From: Cokeromyces recurvatus
Taxonomy: Eukaryota > Mucoromycota > Mucoromycetes > Mucorales > Mucoraceae
Length of the DNA: 64,000 bases
Direction: 5' to 3'
Assembly (NCBI RefSeq): GCF_025118155.1
Contig: NW_026251390.1
Coordinates: forward strand, 558,001-622,000
The position numbers were made by a program, and so were the translations under genes. This document shows positions 24,167 to 36,800 of this stretch, in pieces. The first letter of the stretch is position 1, and every line of letters starts with the position of its first letter. A model generated the notes under the pieces. It saw only the letters and a list, made by a program, of their open reading frames with translations. It had not been told where the DNA came from and did not search any database.

Positions 24167-27100
24167 CTACATGTCTTTGAATAGTTCTTCTTGGCTTTTA
24201 GTAAATGAAATGGCAATAGATAGAACACGTTCAAACCAGGCTGTCATATGATCAGGTTCAAATAGAACATCTCTTCTTGTCCTGATCCATTCTTCACGTA
24301 TCTTTTCTAATTTTAAATCTTGTTCAATCTCTAATTGAAGTCGCTCAGGGATTTGATATACAAAATAAACCATTTGATCAATCATGAATTGAAAGAGAGA
24401 GGCTATCTTTAAGAGAGTGATAAAGATAAATGCAGCTTTATCTGGATAATGACAATGGAATTGTACAAATTGTCGAATCCATTCAAAGTCAGTTGAATCG
24501 TTCAAGGTAGAGGACAGACTTGTATCGGGTTGAAAGTGAGTCGTGTCAGTAGGTATCTTGATTTGATTTAATACCTCCATTTCGATCTTGGATAAGGGTT
24601 GCCATTCACTATGTCGAATACGTTCCATCAATCGTGGTTGATGTCCTGTCGTCGACGTGTGACGTACAAAGGAATAAAGCCAGGTACGACATACCGTCAC
24701 ACCTTGTACAAAGATGGAGATCTGACGCATGAATTCAATAGACGGTGGAGGTGCAAATGGAATATAAGCCATTGATCTTCCAAAGAATCGCATACGACCT
24801 TGTTGATCATAACAACAATGGGCCTTTGTAAAGAATTGAATTAAAATACTATTCAAGAGTCCACAATAATAATCCGGGTCCTGCCAGGGGTAATCAGGTT
24901 TAATCGTAAAATAGATACATTGATTCGTTACCGCCATTCTTGTCTTATCTACAAAGAAGCGTGGACGGGGTTGTGTTCGAGTGAAATAACCACAATTAAT
25001 TGGATGGACAATCTTGACAGCTACCTCTGTACCACATTTGTTATACTGACAATGCGCTATCTCCTTCTCTGTCTTGTCTGCCTGTAATGCAAGACGAGCA
25101 TCTCGAAGATAATGATAAAGAGCTGCGCTAGGTGCTCTCTCACCTAATGCTTTATATTCTTCTTTCAATAGATCTGCATCCTCCTTGTTCACCCGAATCA
25201 ATGAATAAAACGGAAGTGTAGGTTGCTCTGGATCGAGTGTACAAAGGGGCCAATAGGCCTCTGCTGCGGATGTTTCCTTCTTACTCAATCGTAATGGATC
25301 CCTTGTTCTCCAGAATTCGCCTTCCTTTCCACCCCTATTTGTAGATGTATTCGTCTTTCCATTCCAATAAAAACATGGCTTGAGCCAGCGAGCCCATGTT
25401 TCAATCCCAAATGTATGAATCGCCCAACTGGTTCGAACGACAAGTGAATAAACAGGATTCGTATTAGGTCCTCGATTCCACACGAGAGGAGGCCTTTGAT
25501 GGCTAGATGCTACTTCTAGATTAGGATTCGATTTATGTGTGTGTTCTCCATCGCAGAGACGAGGTAAATGGTGTGTAAGTTGATTGAGTTCCTCTAAACA
25601 TGATGCAGTGGGTATCATGAAGGCAAATGAAGCATGAGGTGTTGTTAAGATTTGATCATTCGATTCAACACTTGATGTATATTTGTATTTTATATTTTGA
25701 TCATTTGAAGAGATTTGATTTATATTAAAATTGTCATATGCTTGTAAAAGTTCTGTTAATGTCATTTTTCGAGAACAATGTCGAAGATAAAGTGTATGTT
25801 CTGAATGAATAAGAGTAGATGTACGTTTACAAATACGAAATACAAGTGAATCTGTTTGTACTTTTGGCCAAACTTTGTAAGGTTCAAATTCATACATGTC
25901 TAAAAGCTTACAGTGTTTCCAAATCCATTTTCTTATTATTGTATGTATAATATGTATATGAGGAAAAAGGATATATAAATATATATATATATAAAATAAA
26001 AAATAAAAAATTAAGAATTTGCATATATAAGTACATATATATATATACATATTATATTACCTTAGATGTTGGGCAAATTCAAGTACAGTCCATTGACTTG
26101 GTGTAATCAAACAGACTTGACCCTGTTGATCATCACATCGTTGTAATGCAATCCACATAAAATATAAATAAGCTTGTGTCCCTTTCCCTCCTAATATAGA
26201 TTCATCATATATAATGGAATCAGGCTGAGTGATAAATCCAGTTTTTCGAATCATATAAGGCGGATTTGTAACAATGTAATCAAATTTTAATTTAGAGGCA
26301 TCCCTTAATAATTCTAAACAATCCCTTTCAAATGTATCCTCTGCTTTTAATAAGGGATTTGTATCGACTCGTAACTTTAAAGTATCATTACAAAATAATT
26401 TAAGTCGATGAATAGAGCCTGTTTCAAGTTGAACATCAAGCTCCTTTAATCTTTGATATAAAGGGAAAAGATGAACTATCATATTCAACTTACAGAGTTG
26501 ATAAGCAAATGGGTCAATCTCTATTCCCCATACATAATTAGGGATATCTGATGTAAGTAATTTGGTAAGACGTAAAGGATCATTCCAGATAGTAAAACGA
26601 CATGCCTTAATAAATCGAGATAAAAATTCACAGAGAAAGGAACCGATACCTAAACATGGATCAAAAACATGAGGAATGGTCGCTTCCTTTTGGGATTCAA
26701 GATGAAGAATAAAGGTAGATAAGGTTGCACATTTATCCCACATGAATTTGATGACAGACTGAGGTGTATAAAATTGACCATGATCCTTTTGATGCTTTTG
26801 GGCTAATGTTTCCAAGAAATACAACGTATAGAATTTTGAAAAGATCGAGTCAATTGAAGTCAAGATAAAGTCTGGATCCAACAAGTTTTTCTCTTTTAAT
26901 TGATGTTGAAGCTTATGTAATAAAGACATGTCATAAAATGGAAGAAAAAGTTGATTCCCCTGAGTTGATAAAGAATCATGAGGCGAGAAGAGTTGTATGA
27001 ATTTTAAAAAATCCTCCTGTAAGACAATTTGAATAAAACTGATATAGACCGTCATAAATCCAGACATAATATAATACATATCCCCTTCATACATATCTTC

Positions 27101-27405
27101 CATTTTATGAAATAAAAAGTTGGTTTCCTTAGAAGGGACATCTATTACTATATTATAAGCAAGTCTATATAAATAAAAAATACTTCAATATTTCACTATA
27201 TTTTTTTTCCCTTTCGAGTACCTTTTTTATCAATCATATATGTTCTAAATAAGTCTCCTAATATATGAACAACACTATCAATCTGATTTATTTGATCATC
27301 TTCTTTACGACATGTTCGTTTATAATTAACAGACGAAGCTGATTTAGACCTCATTGAAGATTCTTCATTTTGTAGAATAGGACTTGTTGTCATTGTAAAT
27401 GACAA
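24167..27405 (-). CDS. solitary bacterial-type N6-adenine DNA methyltransferase (HsdM/type IIG-like)
   Basis: Three exons (27405-27222, 27141-26061, 25931-24167) join in frame to 1009 residues. The catalytic core has all marks of a gamma-class N6-adenine DNA methyltransferase: motif X HGQFYTP (about 182-188), SAM-binding motif I DPCLGIGSFL (about 222-231), motif II GIEIDPFAYQL (about 267-277) and motif IV DYIVTNPPY (about 349-357). ITPSQWTVLEFAQHLRKW and a VWPKVQTDSLVFRI segment match the conserved region after the core in type IIG/TaqI-like enzymes. The C-terminal half (RPRFFVDKTRMAVTNQCIYF, LLNSILIQFFTK) resembles their target-recognition part. The N-terminal 180 residues are helical, without a visible PD-(D/E)XK or other nuclease motif. 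No restriction subunit is nearby. It is expected to methylate adenine in a specific DNA site, probably in the nucleus, though no clear import signal was seen. The introns and local-type simple repeats argue against bacterial contamination. It is distinct from eukaryotic MT-A70 enzymes. Confidence 0.87.
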
Positions 27406-28228
27406 CTGTAATTATAGAATATTTTTTGATAAAGAATGAAAAAAAAAAAATAAGAATAAAAAATCAAATGAAATATTAAATAAAAAATTAAAATAGATAA
27501 ATAAGTAAATAATAATAATTAATAACAATAAAAATAAAAATAAAAATAAAAAAAAAAAAAAAATAAAAAAAAAAATAAAAAAAAAAAATAAAAAAAAAAA
27601 ATAAAAAAAAAAATAAAAAAAAAAATAAAATAAAATAAAAAAAAATAAGGAATTTTATATTTTATTTTTATTTTTGGCGTAAAAAAAGTCATTGTGTATA
27701 TTTCCAAGAAGCACTCACTCCTGTGGCTTTTATTTTTCATTTAATAGATTCATTGATCCTATTCAAATCAAAGACTTACGTTGAGAATATCAATAAAGCG
27801 CCCAAAAAAAAAAAAAAAAAAAAAAATACTTAGTTAGTAAACATAAATTATAATTCATGCTTATGTAATCATATGCACATAAAGCAACGCATACGTCATT
27901 TTTAAAAAAAAAATAATGAAGTATTTACTTAATAAAATAGGAAATGTATGCAATTGTGTGTATCTTTCAAGAGAGATAAAACATATTTACTTTTATAACA
28001 TTACAAACTTATTTTATGAGCATAGAATTTATTCTTCAGGGTTCTTTTTTATTGGGAAAAAAAAAATACAAGCATCCAAGAAAATCAATTTAGAAAATCA
28101 ATTTAATTCACTTTTTAAAACCCAAACGAAAAAAAAAAAAAAAAAAAAAAGTTTTTCTATTATATGCTCGTCCTGGTAAATTTGCCTTTTCTTTTTCCTT
28201 TTTTCTTTAAAGCATAAAAAAAAACAAT
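27406..28228. other. divergent promoter region (methyltransferase / CDP-DAG synthase)
   Basis: About 820 bp between divergent start codons. It holds the A-rich array at about 27522-27650, A-runs at 27804-27826 and 28131-28150, and CTTTTTCCTTTTTTC just before the CDP-DAG synthase start. Open stretches here are repeat artefacts. Confidence 0.5.
27522..27655. repeat. A-rich degenerate tandem array (AAAAAAAAAT units)
   Basis: About 130 bp made almost entirely of A-runs of 4 to 14 bases separated by single T. It grades from AAAAAT units into about 10-base units, with the near-regular T spacing of helically phased A-tracts. Rigid or curved DNA is likely. It lies 120-250 bp upstream of the methyltransferase start. 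Confidence 0.9.
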
Positions 28229-29992
28229 ATGGCATCTAAACGTAATAGTAGAGGGACAACTACGAAAAAGAAAGAAAATAAAAAATTGAGCCCAGCATTA
28301 TCACCTAAAGAAGAAAATAATAATGCTCTTACTGCAGTGACAGAAAAGGTAGCTGAAGAAGCCACTACACTTCTTGCAGCTGAACCACCGAGTAAGAAAT
28401 GGCAAAATTGGTGGATTCGAACCATCACTACTCTCATCATGATCGCTTCTTTCTTCGTTATTCTCGCATCCGGTTATATTTGGTCTATTGTGATGGTTAT
28501 GATTATTACAGTCTTAGTTTATAGGGAAGTTATTCAAATTGCACATTATTCTGCAAAGGGTAATCTAAGTTGGTTCAAGACAATGAGTTGGTAAAAAAAA
28601 AAAAAATGGGACAAAGTGGGAAAGAGAGAGAAAGAGCTTTGTTTTATGTTGACATATGTATTCTATAATATATAAAAGGTATTTTTTGATTGCAACTGAA
28701 TATTTTTTATATGGTGAATCTATTATATATTACTTTAAAGAAAAGGTAATGGTTGACGCGTTTTTATTACCCTTTGCAACACATCATAGATTTATTAGCT
28801 TTACACTTTACGTCATTGGTAAGGAAAAAAAAAAGGAAGATCTATTTTCAAGACTTAAACATTATTTGCATATGTATGATACGACCCTTCTCTTTCTCTT
28901 TTTTTTTTCCAAATGAATAGGTTTCGTATTTTTTGTTATGAATTTGAAGAAAGGACAATATCGATCTCAAATGTCTCAATTTGGCTGGACACATATGGCC
29001 ATTTTCTTGATTGTATTCCAAGCTCATTTTATTGTGGATAATATCTTGGAAGGTTTAATTTGGTTCGTATTACCAGCTGCTTTAGTTGTTTGTAATGATA
29101 TCTTTGCATATGTGTGTGGTTTCTTTTGGGGAAGAACACCTCTTATTCAATTAAGTCCTAAAAAGACAGTTGAAGGCTTTGTGGGTGGTATGATTATCAC
29201 GCTTGTCTTTGGCTTTTTGTTAACAACTGTCTTGATGCGATTCGATTATATGACTTGCCCCGTTCAAGACCTTGGCGCCTCTGCTTGGTCAAATGTGTCT
29301 TGTGAGCCAAAGAACCCTGTCTTTTATGCTGTACCATGGGAACTTCCTTCTTTAATTCGATATATTATTAAATATCTAGTAAGTTAAATAAAAGTGATTC
29401 GAAAGAAGAAGAAGAACACACACATACATACATACAGAGAGAGAGAGAGAATTATTCATACTTATTTAAATGTATATATATAGTTTATGACAGATATTAC
29501 CGAAGTTTGGATTGCACCTGTTCAATTACATGGTATCGTGATGGCTTGCTTTGCTTCACTTATTGCACCTTTTGGTGGATTTTTTGCTAGTGCGGTTAAG
29601 AGAGCATTTAAGATCAAGGATTTTGGTCATAGTATTCCTGGTCATGGTGGTTTAACTGATAGAATGGATTGTCAGTTTTTAATGGGCTTATTTGCTTATA
29701 TGTATTATCAAAGCTTTATCAAGGTAAACAACAAAAAAAAAAAAAAAAAAAAATCAAATGAATGAATATTTATTTATTTTATTTTATTTTTTTTTTTTTT
29801 TTAAAAAAAAAATAGATGTATAATGTCTCTGTAGGCAGTATTTTAGCATTAGTGATTAATAATTTATCAGCTAAAGAGCAAGTTGAATTATTAGAAAGTC
29901 TTCAAACTTATTTAGCTAATCAAGATCAGTTGGCTAGTCAAATCGAAAACGTACTTTCAAAGGCTCAACACTTATTAAGTGGAACTATTTAA
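28229..29992 (+). CDS. CDS1: phosphatidate cytidylyltransferase (CDP-diacylglycerol synthase)
   Basis: Makes CDP-diacylglycerol from phosphatidic acid and CTP in the ER, the branch point to phosphatidylinositol, phosphatidylserine and cardiolipin. Five exons (28229-28590, 28679-28818, 28921-29378, 29484-29723, 29816-29992) sum to 458 residues, almost the length of yeast Cds1. A hydrophilic, Lys-rich N-terminus precedes several membrane helices ([20 protein letters not shown] and later [20 protein letters not shown] with the conserved ND). The family signature is complete near the C-terminus: [20 protein letters not shown] followed by [23 protein letters not shown] is another conserved block. 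The gene diverges from the methyltransferase gene. Confidence 0.96.
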
Positions 29993-30246
29993 AAGAGAAA
30001 GAGAACCTTTTATAATTAATATATTATTATTTAGCATTTTATTTTATATTTTATTTGTACAATGATTGTATCATTTAAGCATTCCTTGAGACAAGTAATA
30101 AAGCTTGTTACTTTGATTTTATTTATTTATTTATTTTTGTTTTTTATTTATTTATTTATTTTGATTTTATTTTTTATTTATTTTTTTATTTTTTTAAAAA
30201 AATAAAAAAATAGGGCCCGAGGGCGAAAGGAACTAGAACGACATGT

Positions 30247-31895
30247 TTAAAGACCTTTCATCTTGCGTCTTCTCTGTCGCTCTAGTTCCTTTTGCTCCTC
30301 CAGCAAATCCTCACGACGGCCAATGCGCTCGCTAATAATAAAATGTATTAGTTAATAAATTAAATCTATTTTACATATGATAACCTTACCTTCTTTTCTC
30401 TTCTCGTAAGACTTCGAGCGCATTGGCCTCCATATCATCGTCTGAAATTGGCTCATTTACGTACCTATAATAATAAAAGTTAGTTCTATTAAAAAAAAAA
30501 TAAATAAGTAAATAAATAAATAATTGGACTTACTTTCTACGATCGTAACGAAAGATACGTCCAATTTCAGACGAGTAGGAATCTTGATGAGGACTTGCTG
30601 GCCCCTCATCATCATCGACGATGAAATCAGCGAGATCATCGTCTTCCTCTTCCTCTAAGTCTCTATAGCGTCGTCTAGCAGCGGGAGACTTTCGAGAAAG
30701 AGGTGATGGAGGAGCAGGGCCCAGAAGTTTACCAGTAAATGGCATTCGGAGAGGTCTTGGTGGCCTTTTGTCACTGGCCACCGGACGAGAGACAGACGAT
30801 TTTGTTGTTGTTGTTGTTGTTGTCGTTGACCTCATGGCAGGCCTTGATGACGATGATGCTGATGATGCTGCTGTTGCTGTTGCTGTTGACCTCACAGAAG
30901 GTCTTGATGTTGATGCTGTTGTTGTTGTTGTTGCTGTTGCTGTCTTTGTATAAGGTCTTGTTGTAGGTGTGGAGGAAGCAGGTATTGATTTCAATCTCTT
31001 GACATCATGAGGAGGAGGAGGAGGGCTTCTTTGGCGTTTAGTAGATACAGGTCTTGTTGTATTACGAGAACTGGGTCTTTCTTCTTCGTCATCAGAAAAC
31101 TTGCCTTTACTATGACGGATATCTCTTTGGATTTCTTCGATGGTACGTCGATCACGTTTAACCAAACCAAGTTTTTGAGGGGGCTGAGCCACCATTATTT
31201 TTGCACGCTCACGAGCAGACATTGTATTAGCTTCAACAGGAGCAGGTTTCTTCAACATAGGTTTCTTTGGGCGATGATAAATAGAAGGGGTATGATCGCG
31301 AGCACTGCTATCAGGATGACGTCTTTTAACCGATAATGAAGAAGTAGAAGCTTGCTTATCAGAAGTATTAGTAGTAGTAGAAGGGGATTCAGTATCCCTG
31401 GTAGTAGTTGATTGTTCTTTTGCCATTTTCATAATCTCTTCAAAAGACATGTGCACAGGTTTCTATAATTAAATATTTACATATTTGGTTAAATCTATTC
31501 TTTAATAACTTTTTTTTTCTTTTGTACATACTTTCTTCTCCTTAATTGTCTTGGAGATAGGAGTAGAGTTTATTGCCTTATTTGGAGTAATCGTCTTTAT
31601 TTGCTGGTTTCTTTTTTTTTCCAACATCTTCTGCTTCTTTTTCTCAGCCAATAACATTTTTTGTTTCTTTTCCTCTAATTCACGCTTTTCAGCTAATTCG
31701 GCCTCAGCTTTCTCTTTTTTTCTTAAAGCTTCTGCTCTTTTACGTTCCTTAACTTCTTTTTCGCGTCTCATTTTACGTATTTGCTCCATACGTTCAGCAT
31801 CTAATTTTCTAACAGTTTCAAATGATTGTCTCATTAATTCATCCAAAGGATTAGGTTCATTCTAATGATAAAAGTTAGTATTTGATAAACTATGT

Positions 31896-31938
<43 letters not shown>

Positions 31939-31982
31939 AAGAAAGAAAAAAAGGCTAGTACCTGTCTGTCTGTCCAAACCAT
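30247..31982 (-). CDS. SPT2: SPT2-type histone H3-H4 chaperone
   Basis: Chromatin protein of the SPT2/SPTY2D1 family, which binds H3-H4 and DNA during transcription. The start is MVWTDRQ at 31982, a 7-codon first exon, followed after an intron with a long A-run by NEPNPLDELMRQSFETVRKL and a highly charged Lys/Glu/Arg coiled coil. The middle is Ser/Thr/Arg/Pro-rich, with Thr and Ala runs from triplet repeats. The diagnostic C-terminal domain is spread over three exons: SSEIGRIFRYDRRK, then YVNEPISDDDMEANALEVLR, then ERIGRREDLLEEQKELERQR and RRKMKGL. The SDDDMEA acidic block and the R-I-G-R-x-E-D block are the family hallmark. The 3' end lies 255 bp from the CDP-DAG synthase stop (convergent). 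Confidence 0.92.
31900..31936. repeat. A37 homopolymer inside SPT2 intron 1
   Basis: 37 A on the plus strand, so T37 in the sense direction of SPT2. It forms an exceptionally long polypyrimidine tract in the intron between the 7-codon first exon and exon 2. Confidence 0.95.
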
Positions 31983-33560
31983 GTTGATTTATATGTTTAC
32001 GTAAAGATTAAAGTATGTAAAAATAAAAAATAAAAATAAAAGTTGAATCAAATAATATATAAAAAGGAATATACTTTCAAGTGTAATACAAATGTATGTA
32101 ATAATAAAAGTAAATATGTTTAAAATAGAGAGGTATATGTAAACTACTTTAAAGATTTGTAATAGTTTGTAAGAATTAAATCAAATTTTATGGTAAGAGA
32201 ATTTATATAAAGTATTCAAACAATTTGTAATACTTTAAAGGTAATTTAAAAAGATATAAGAGTGTAAATACTTTAAAAGATGTATATAAAAAAGTAGAAA
32301 AGATGCTTTCTAAAACGTGTAATTTGTTTCTTTTTTTCCTTTTAAGATTATAGTAGGTTAAGGTTGTTGTATAAAAAAAAAAAAGGTTAAATGTTAATAA
32401 TAAGAATAATATAAAAAAAAAGGGTGAAAAGGATAAAAAAAATACATATTTTTATATGCAACCTAAACAAAATTAATTATGAAGAAAAAAAAAAAAATAT
32501 TACAAAACAAACGTCACTACTATCGTCCTATAATCAGCCAATCATATTACAATATACTCTATCTATTAGAAAGTCTTTTCTCTATCTCTTCTTTGTTTAT
32601 TGTAACATAATTAACTAGAAACTTAAAATGGAAACTATTTGATTTGATAAAGTAAGGAGTTAATGTGAAAGAGTAGGAGGAAAACGGAATGTTTGTTTAT
32701 TGTATATTAATTTGTACAAAAAAGGGTTATTAGCTTATTAAATTAGCTCAACAACGAAAAAGAGAGAAATTTACAGTTAATTAAAGTAGTTTATTATACA
32801 AGATGATCAATCTACATTATTAATTCATTTCAAAGCAAATGGTAGATTCTTGAAGATGTTATTATCATTGCGCAGTGATTAAAAGGGGAAACAAAAAAAA
32901 AATTAACTTGGCAAATTTGGAAGTTGAATTTAAAATTTTATTGGCTAAAAAAAAAGTCATATTTTATCTGATATCATGTATAATATTTATTGTTTTGTAA
33001 AATACAACAAAATAAATAAATAATTGATTTTCCTTGAAGATAATATCGCAACTTATACATAACATACGTTTACATTTATATATATGCATGTCTTCAAGGA
33101 GTAAATAATGAGTGGAGAAAAAGGGAGAATGAACAGGAGAAACTAATAGTAAAAAAAAAAAAAGAATACTAATATAGTGATATTACAAAAAAAAACTGAG
33201 GTTTAGAAAATCTTTGTAGAATAAGAGAGGTGGCTTAAAATTATGTTATCATCGTACACCACGTGCGGGTTTATTATTATAGTCTATCTTGATATTCTTC
33301 TTCCTTAATCATATTAAATTCTTCTGGATCATTTTTTTTTATTTTTATATTCCCTTTATGCATTCTTTAATATTAAAAAAAAATAAAAAAAAAAGATAAG
33401 AGATTAGCTTATTTGAAACATTTGAATGTTAAGGTACAGAATTGTTTTACTACCTTTTTTATATTACTCCACATTAAATCAATTGGTTAAGCATAAATTT
33501 TAAGCCCGATCTAATTTTGTTTGGTATAATGAAAAAAAAATTTTCATTGGAGGGGTGGGG

Positions 33561-33602
<42 letters not shown>

Positions 33603-33800
33603 TAGTATATAAACTTCGGTTTTTTTTTGGATTTTGTTTTTTTTTTATCTTGCTTTCTCTTTAATTACTACCTTTTGTTTTAAAAGAAAAAAAAATTTTT
33701 TTTTCTTTTTTAACCGACAAAAAAACACATTTATCTTACCTTTTTTTTTGTTTTCGCTCTATCCTATCTTTTCATATTACATTAATATATTATATTAAAG
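31983..33800. other. 1.8-kb divergent promoter region (SPT2 / eEF3)
   Basis: AT-rich, with an A33 run at 33565-33597 and a T-rich CT block at 33610-33780 directly upstream of the eEF3 start, as in promoters of strongly expressed fungal genes. A minus-strand 28-codon frame near 33285-33370 (ending in DPEEFNMIKEEEYQDRL) is the only peptide-like stretch. It is too short to call. Confidence 0.5.
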
Positions 33801-36800
33801 ATGCCTGCCACTGCTGCTGCTCAAAAAAATACTAAGAGCGATATTCAATCTAAAAAGATGAATGTTGTTGTCCATCAAGCTGATTCTAAGGTAGCTAAGG
33901 AAATCGTTGCTAAGCTTTCTTCTGATGCTGATCGTGAGTCTGCTGCCGAAGAACTTGCTGCTTTTGTTCAATCCAACGGTGTCCTTTCCCTTGTTAAGTG
34001 CAATATCACCACAGCTCTTGCTAAGGAATTCGGTAACAAGAAGAATGCTGGTGCTCGTCAAGGTGCTGTTGCTGCTTTTGCTGCTTTGACTAACAATTCT
34101 CTTGAAGGTCAAGTTGAACCTTTCATCTTACCTTTCTTATCTAACTTGTTGGAACTTCAAGCCGATAAGCAAGTTGCAGTCAAGAATGCTGCTCTCGAAG
34201 CTGCTAAAAATTTCATCGCTAAAATGAACCCTTACGCTTGTCCTCTTACTATCCCTTCTATTCTTGAAGGTCTTGGTAATTCTTGCAAATGGCAAACAAA
34301 GATGCTTGCTCTTGAACTCTTGGTCAATATGACCGAATTACACCCCAAGGAATTCTTTGTTGCTATCCCTGATGTCATCCCTGTTGTTTCTGATTGTATG
34401 TGGGATACTAAGACTGACGTCAAGAAACAAGCTACTGAAACCATGGCTGCTATTTGTAAACTCATTGAAAACAAGGATATTGAACGTTTTATTCCTGCTG
34501 TCATCACTTGTATCAATCATCCTGAGAATGTTCCTGAAACTATTCACTTGCTTGGTGCTACTACTTTCGTTCAAGAAGTTGACTCTGCTACTCTCTCTAT
34601 CATGGTCCCTCTCTTGAACCGTGGTTTGAATGAACGTGCTACTCCTATCAAGCGTAAGTCTGCTTTGATTATTGACAATATGTCTAAGCTTGTCGATGAT
34701 CCCGATGTTGCTGCTCCTTTCTTGCCTCTTCTTTTACCTGCTCTTGAAAAGGTACAAGATGTTGTTGCTGATCCTGAATGTCGTGGTGTCGTCCAAAAGG
34801 CTTTGGCTACCCTTCAACGTGTTGGTAACCCTGCTACTGAAGTCTTCACAAAGGTTCAAAAGCAAGAAAAGGTCGAAAAATCTATCAAGGAACTCTTACC
34901 TACTGATCTTGATGCTGCTTTTACCCCTACCGTCAAGTACATGAATGACGTTGCTCTTAACCTTTGTGTTGCTAAAAACTTCTTCAAGAACGTTTGGGTT
35001 GCCTCTCTCGCTCCTTATGCCAAGTCCTTCTATGTTGCTGCTGATGCTGAGAATCTTGCCTTTGCTGCCTTGAACAAGTGTGAGGAAGCTGTTACACCCA
35101 AGGATCCTGAGGAGGAAGATGATGAAGGTGAAGATCTCTGTAACTGTGAGTTCTCCCTTGCTTATGGTGCCAAGATCTTATTGAACCGTACTGCTCTTCG
35201 TCTTAAGCGTGGTCGTCGTTATGGTCTCTGTGGTGCTAACGGTTGTGGTAAGTCTACCTTGATGCGTGCTATTGCTAATGAACAAGTTGAAGGCTTCCCC
35301 CCTCGTTCTGAACTTAAGACCGTCTACGTCGAACACGATATTGATGGTTCTGAAGCTGATACTCCTCTTGTTGACTTCATTTTGGCCTCTGATGGTGTTG
35401 AAACAAAGGATCGTGAAGAAGTTCGTAAGATTCTTTTGGACTATGGTTTCACTGAACAAATGGTTACCAAGATGGCTATTGGTGAACTCTCTGGTGGTTG
35501 GAAGATGAAGCTCGCTCTTGCTCGTGCCATGTTGATGAATGCTGATATTCTCTTGTTGGACGAACCTACTAATCACTTGGATGTTGTTAACGTTGCTTGG
35601 TTGGAGAATTACCTCTTGGGTCTCAAGACTGTCACCTCTATCATTGTCTCTCACGATTCTGGTTTCTTGGATCATGTTTGTTCTGATATCATTCACTATG
35701 AGCCCAACTATAAGCTTAAGCGTTATAAGGGTAACTTGTCTGAATTCGTCAAGAAGGTTCCTCGTGCCGCTTCTTACTACTCCCTTGAAGCCACTCAAAT
35801 CTCCTTCAAGTTCCCTGAACCTGGTTTCCTTGAAGGTATCAAGACTAAGGAACGTGCTATCTTGAAGATGAAGAACGTTGACTTCCAATACCCCGGTACT
35901 GATCGTAAGCAATTGATTGATATCTCCATGCAATGTTCTCTTGCCTCTCGTGTTGCCGTCATCGGCCCCAATGGTGCTGGTAAGTCTACATTGATCAAAT
36001 TGTTGACGGGTGAAATTGAATCAGAAATTGGTACTGTTTGGAAGCATCCTAACTTGCGTATTGCCTATGTTGCTCAACATGCCTTCCACCATATTGAGAA
36101 GCACTTGGACAGTACTCCCAATGAATACATTCAATGGCGTTATGCTACTGGTGAAGATCGTGAAGAACTTGACAAAAACGACCGTATGAATGCTGATACT
36201 AATAAGAAGTTGGCTGAACAAGTTTTCATCATTGATGGTGAGAAGCGTATCGTCGAAGCCCTTGTCGGTCGTCGTAAGCTTAAGCAATCCTATGAATACG
36301 AAGTCTCTTGGGTCGGTCGTTCCTCTGTTGATAACACCTGGATCTCTCGTCAAAAGCTTGAAGACATGGGTTTCGGTAAGAAGATTGCTGAAGTTGACTC
36401 TGCTGAAGCTGCCAAGATGGGTCTTAACCGTCCCTTGACCTCCAAGGAAATTGAAAAGCATTTGGCTGAAATAGGTCTTGAACCCGAATTTGCTACTCAC
36501 TCTCGTATTCGTGGTCTCTCTGGTGGTCAAAAGGTCAAGTTGGTCATCGGTGCTGCCATGTGGAACAAGCCTCACATGTTGGTTCTTGACGAACCTACTA
36601 ATTACTTGGATCGTGAATCTCTTGGTGCACTTGCTCAAGCTATCAAGGAATACGGTGGTGGTGTTGTGATTGTTACTCACAACCGTGAATTCTCTGAAGC
36701 TCTTTGTACTGAAGTTTGGAAGGTTGACAATGGTCGTTTAACTCCTTCTGGTCACAACTGGGTTTCTGGTAACGGTACTACTGTTATTAAGGAACAAGAA

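Noticed and set aside
24045..24260. Open frames of repeated Tyr-Val-Cys-Met or Tyr-Ile-His-Thr across the ATGT microsatellite
   Set aside because: Pure repeat translation between two convergent genes.
24167..27405. Bacterial contamination or assembly chimera as the source of the methyltransferase
   Set aside because: The gene has two spliceable introns, AT-rich fungal-type codon use and fungal neighbours on both sides. Read-level confirmation is still desirable.
27519..27740. Phe-rich 73-codon minus-strand frame
   Set aside because: Translation of the A-tract array only.
30739..31336. Plus-strand frames rich in Leu/Val/Ala opposite SPT2
   Set aside because: They are shadows of CAA/ACA-type triplet repeats coding Thr, Ser and Ala runs in SPT2.
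33285..33370. 28-codon minus-strand frame ending DPEEFNMIKEEEYQDRL
   Set aside because: Peptide-like, but too short, and no splice combination upstream keeps a convincing frame.
35178..36680. Long minus-strand open frames of 251 and 219 codons across eEF3
   Set aside because: They mirror the codon bias of the strongly expressed eEF3 gene, show no domain, and lie inside its ABC domains.
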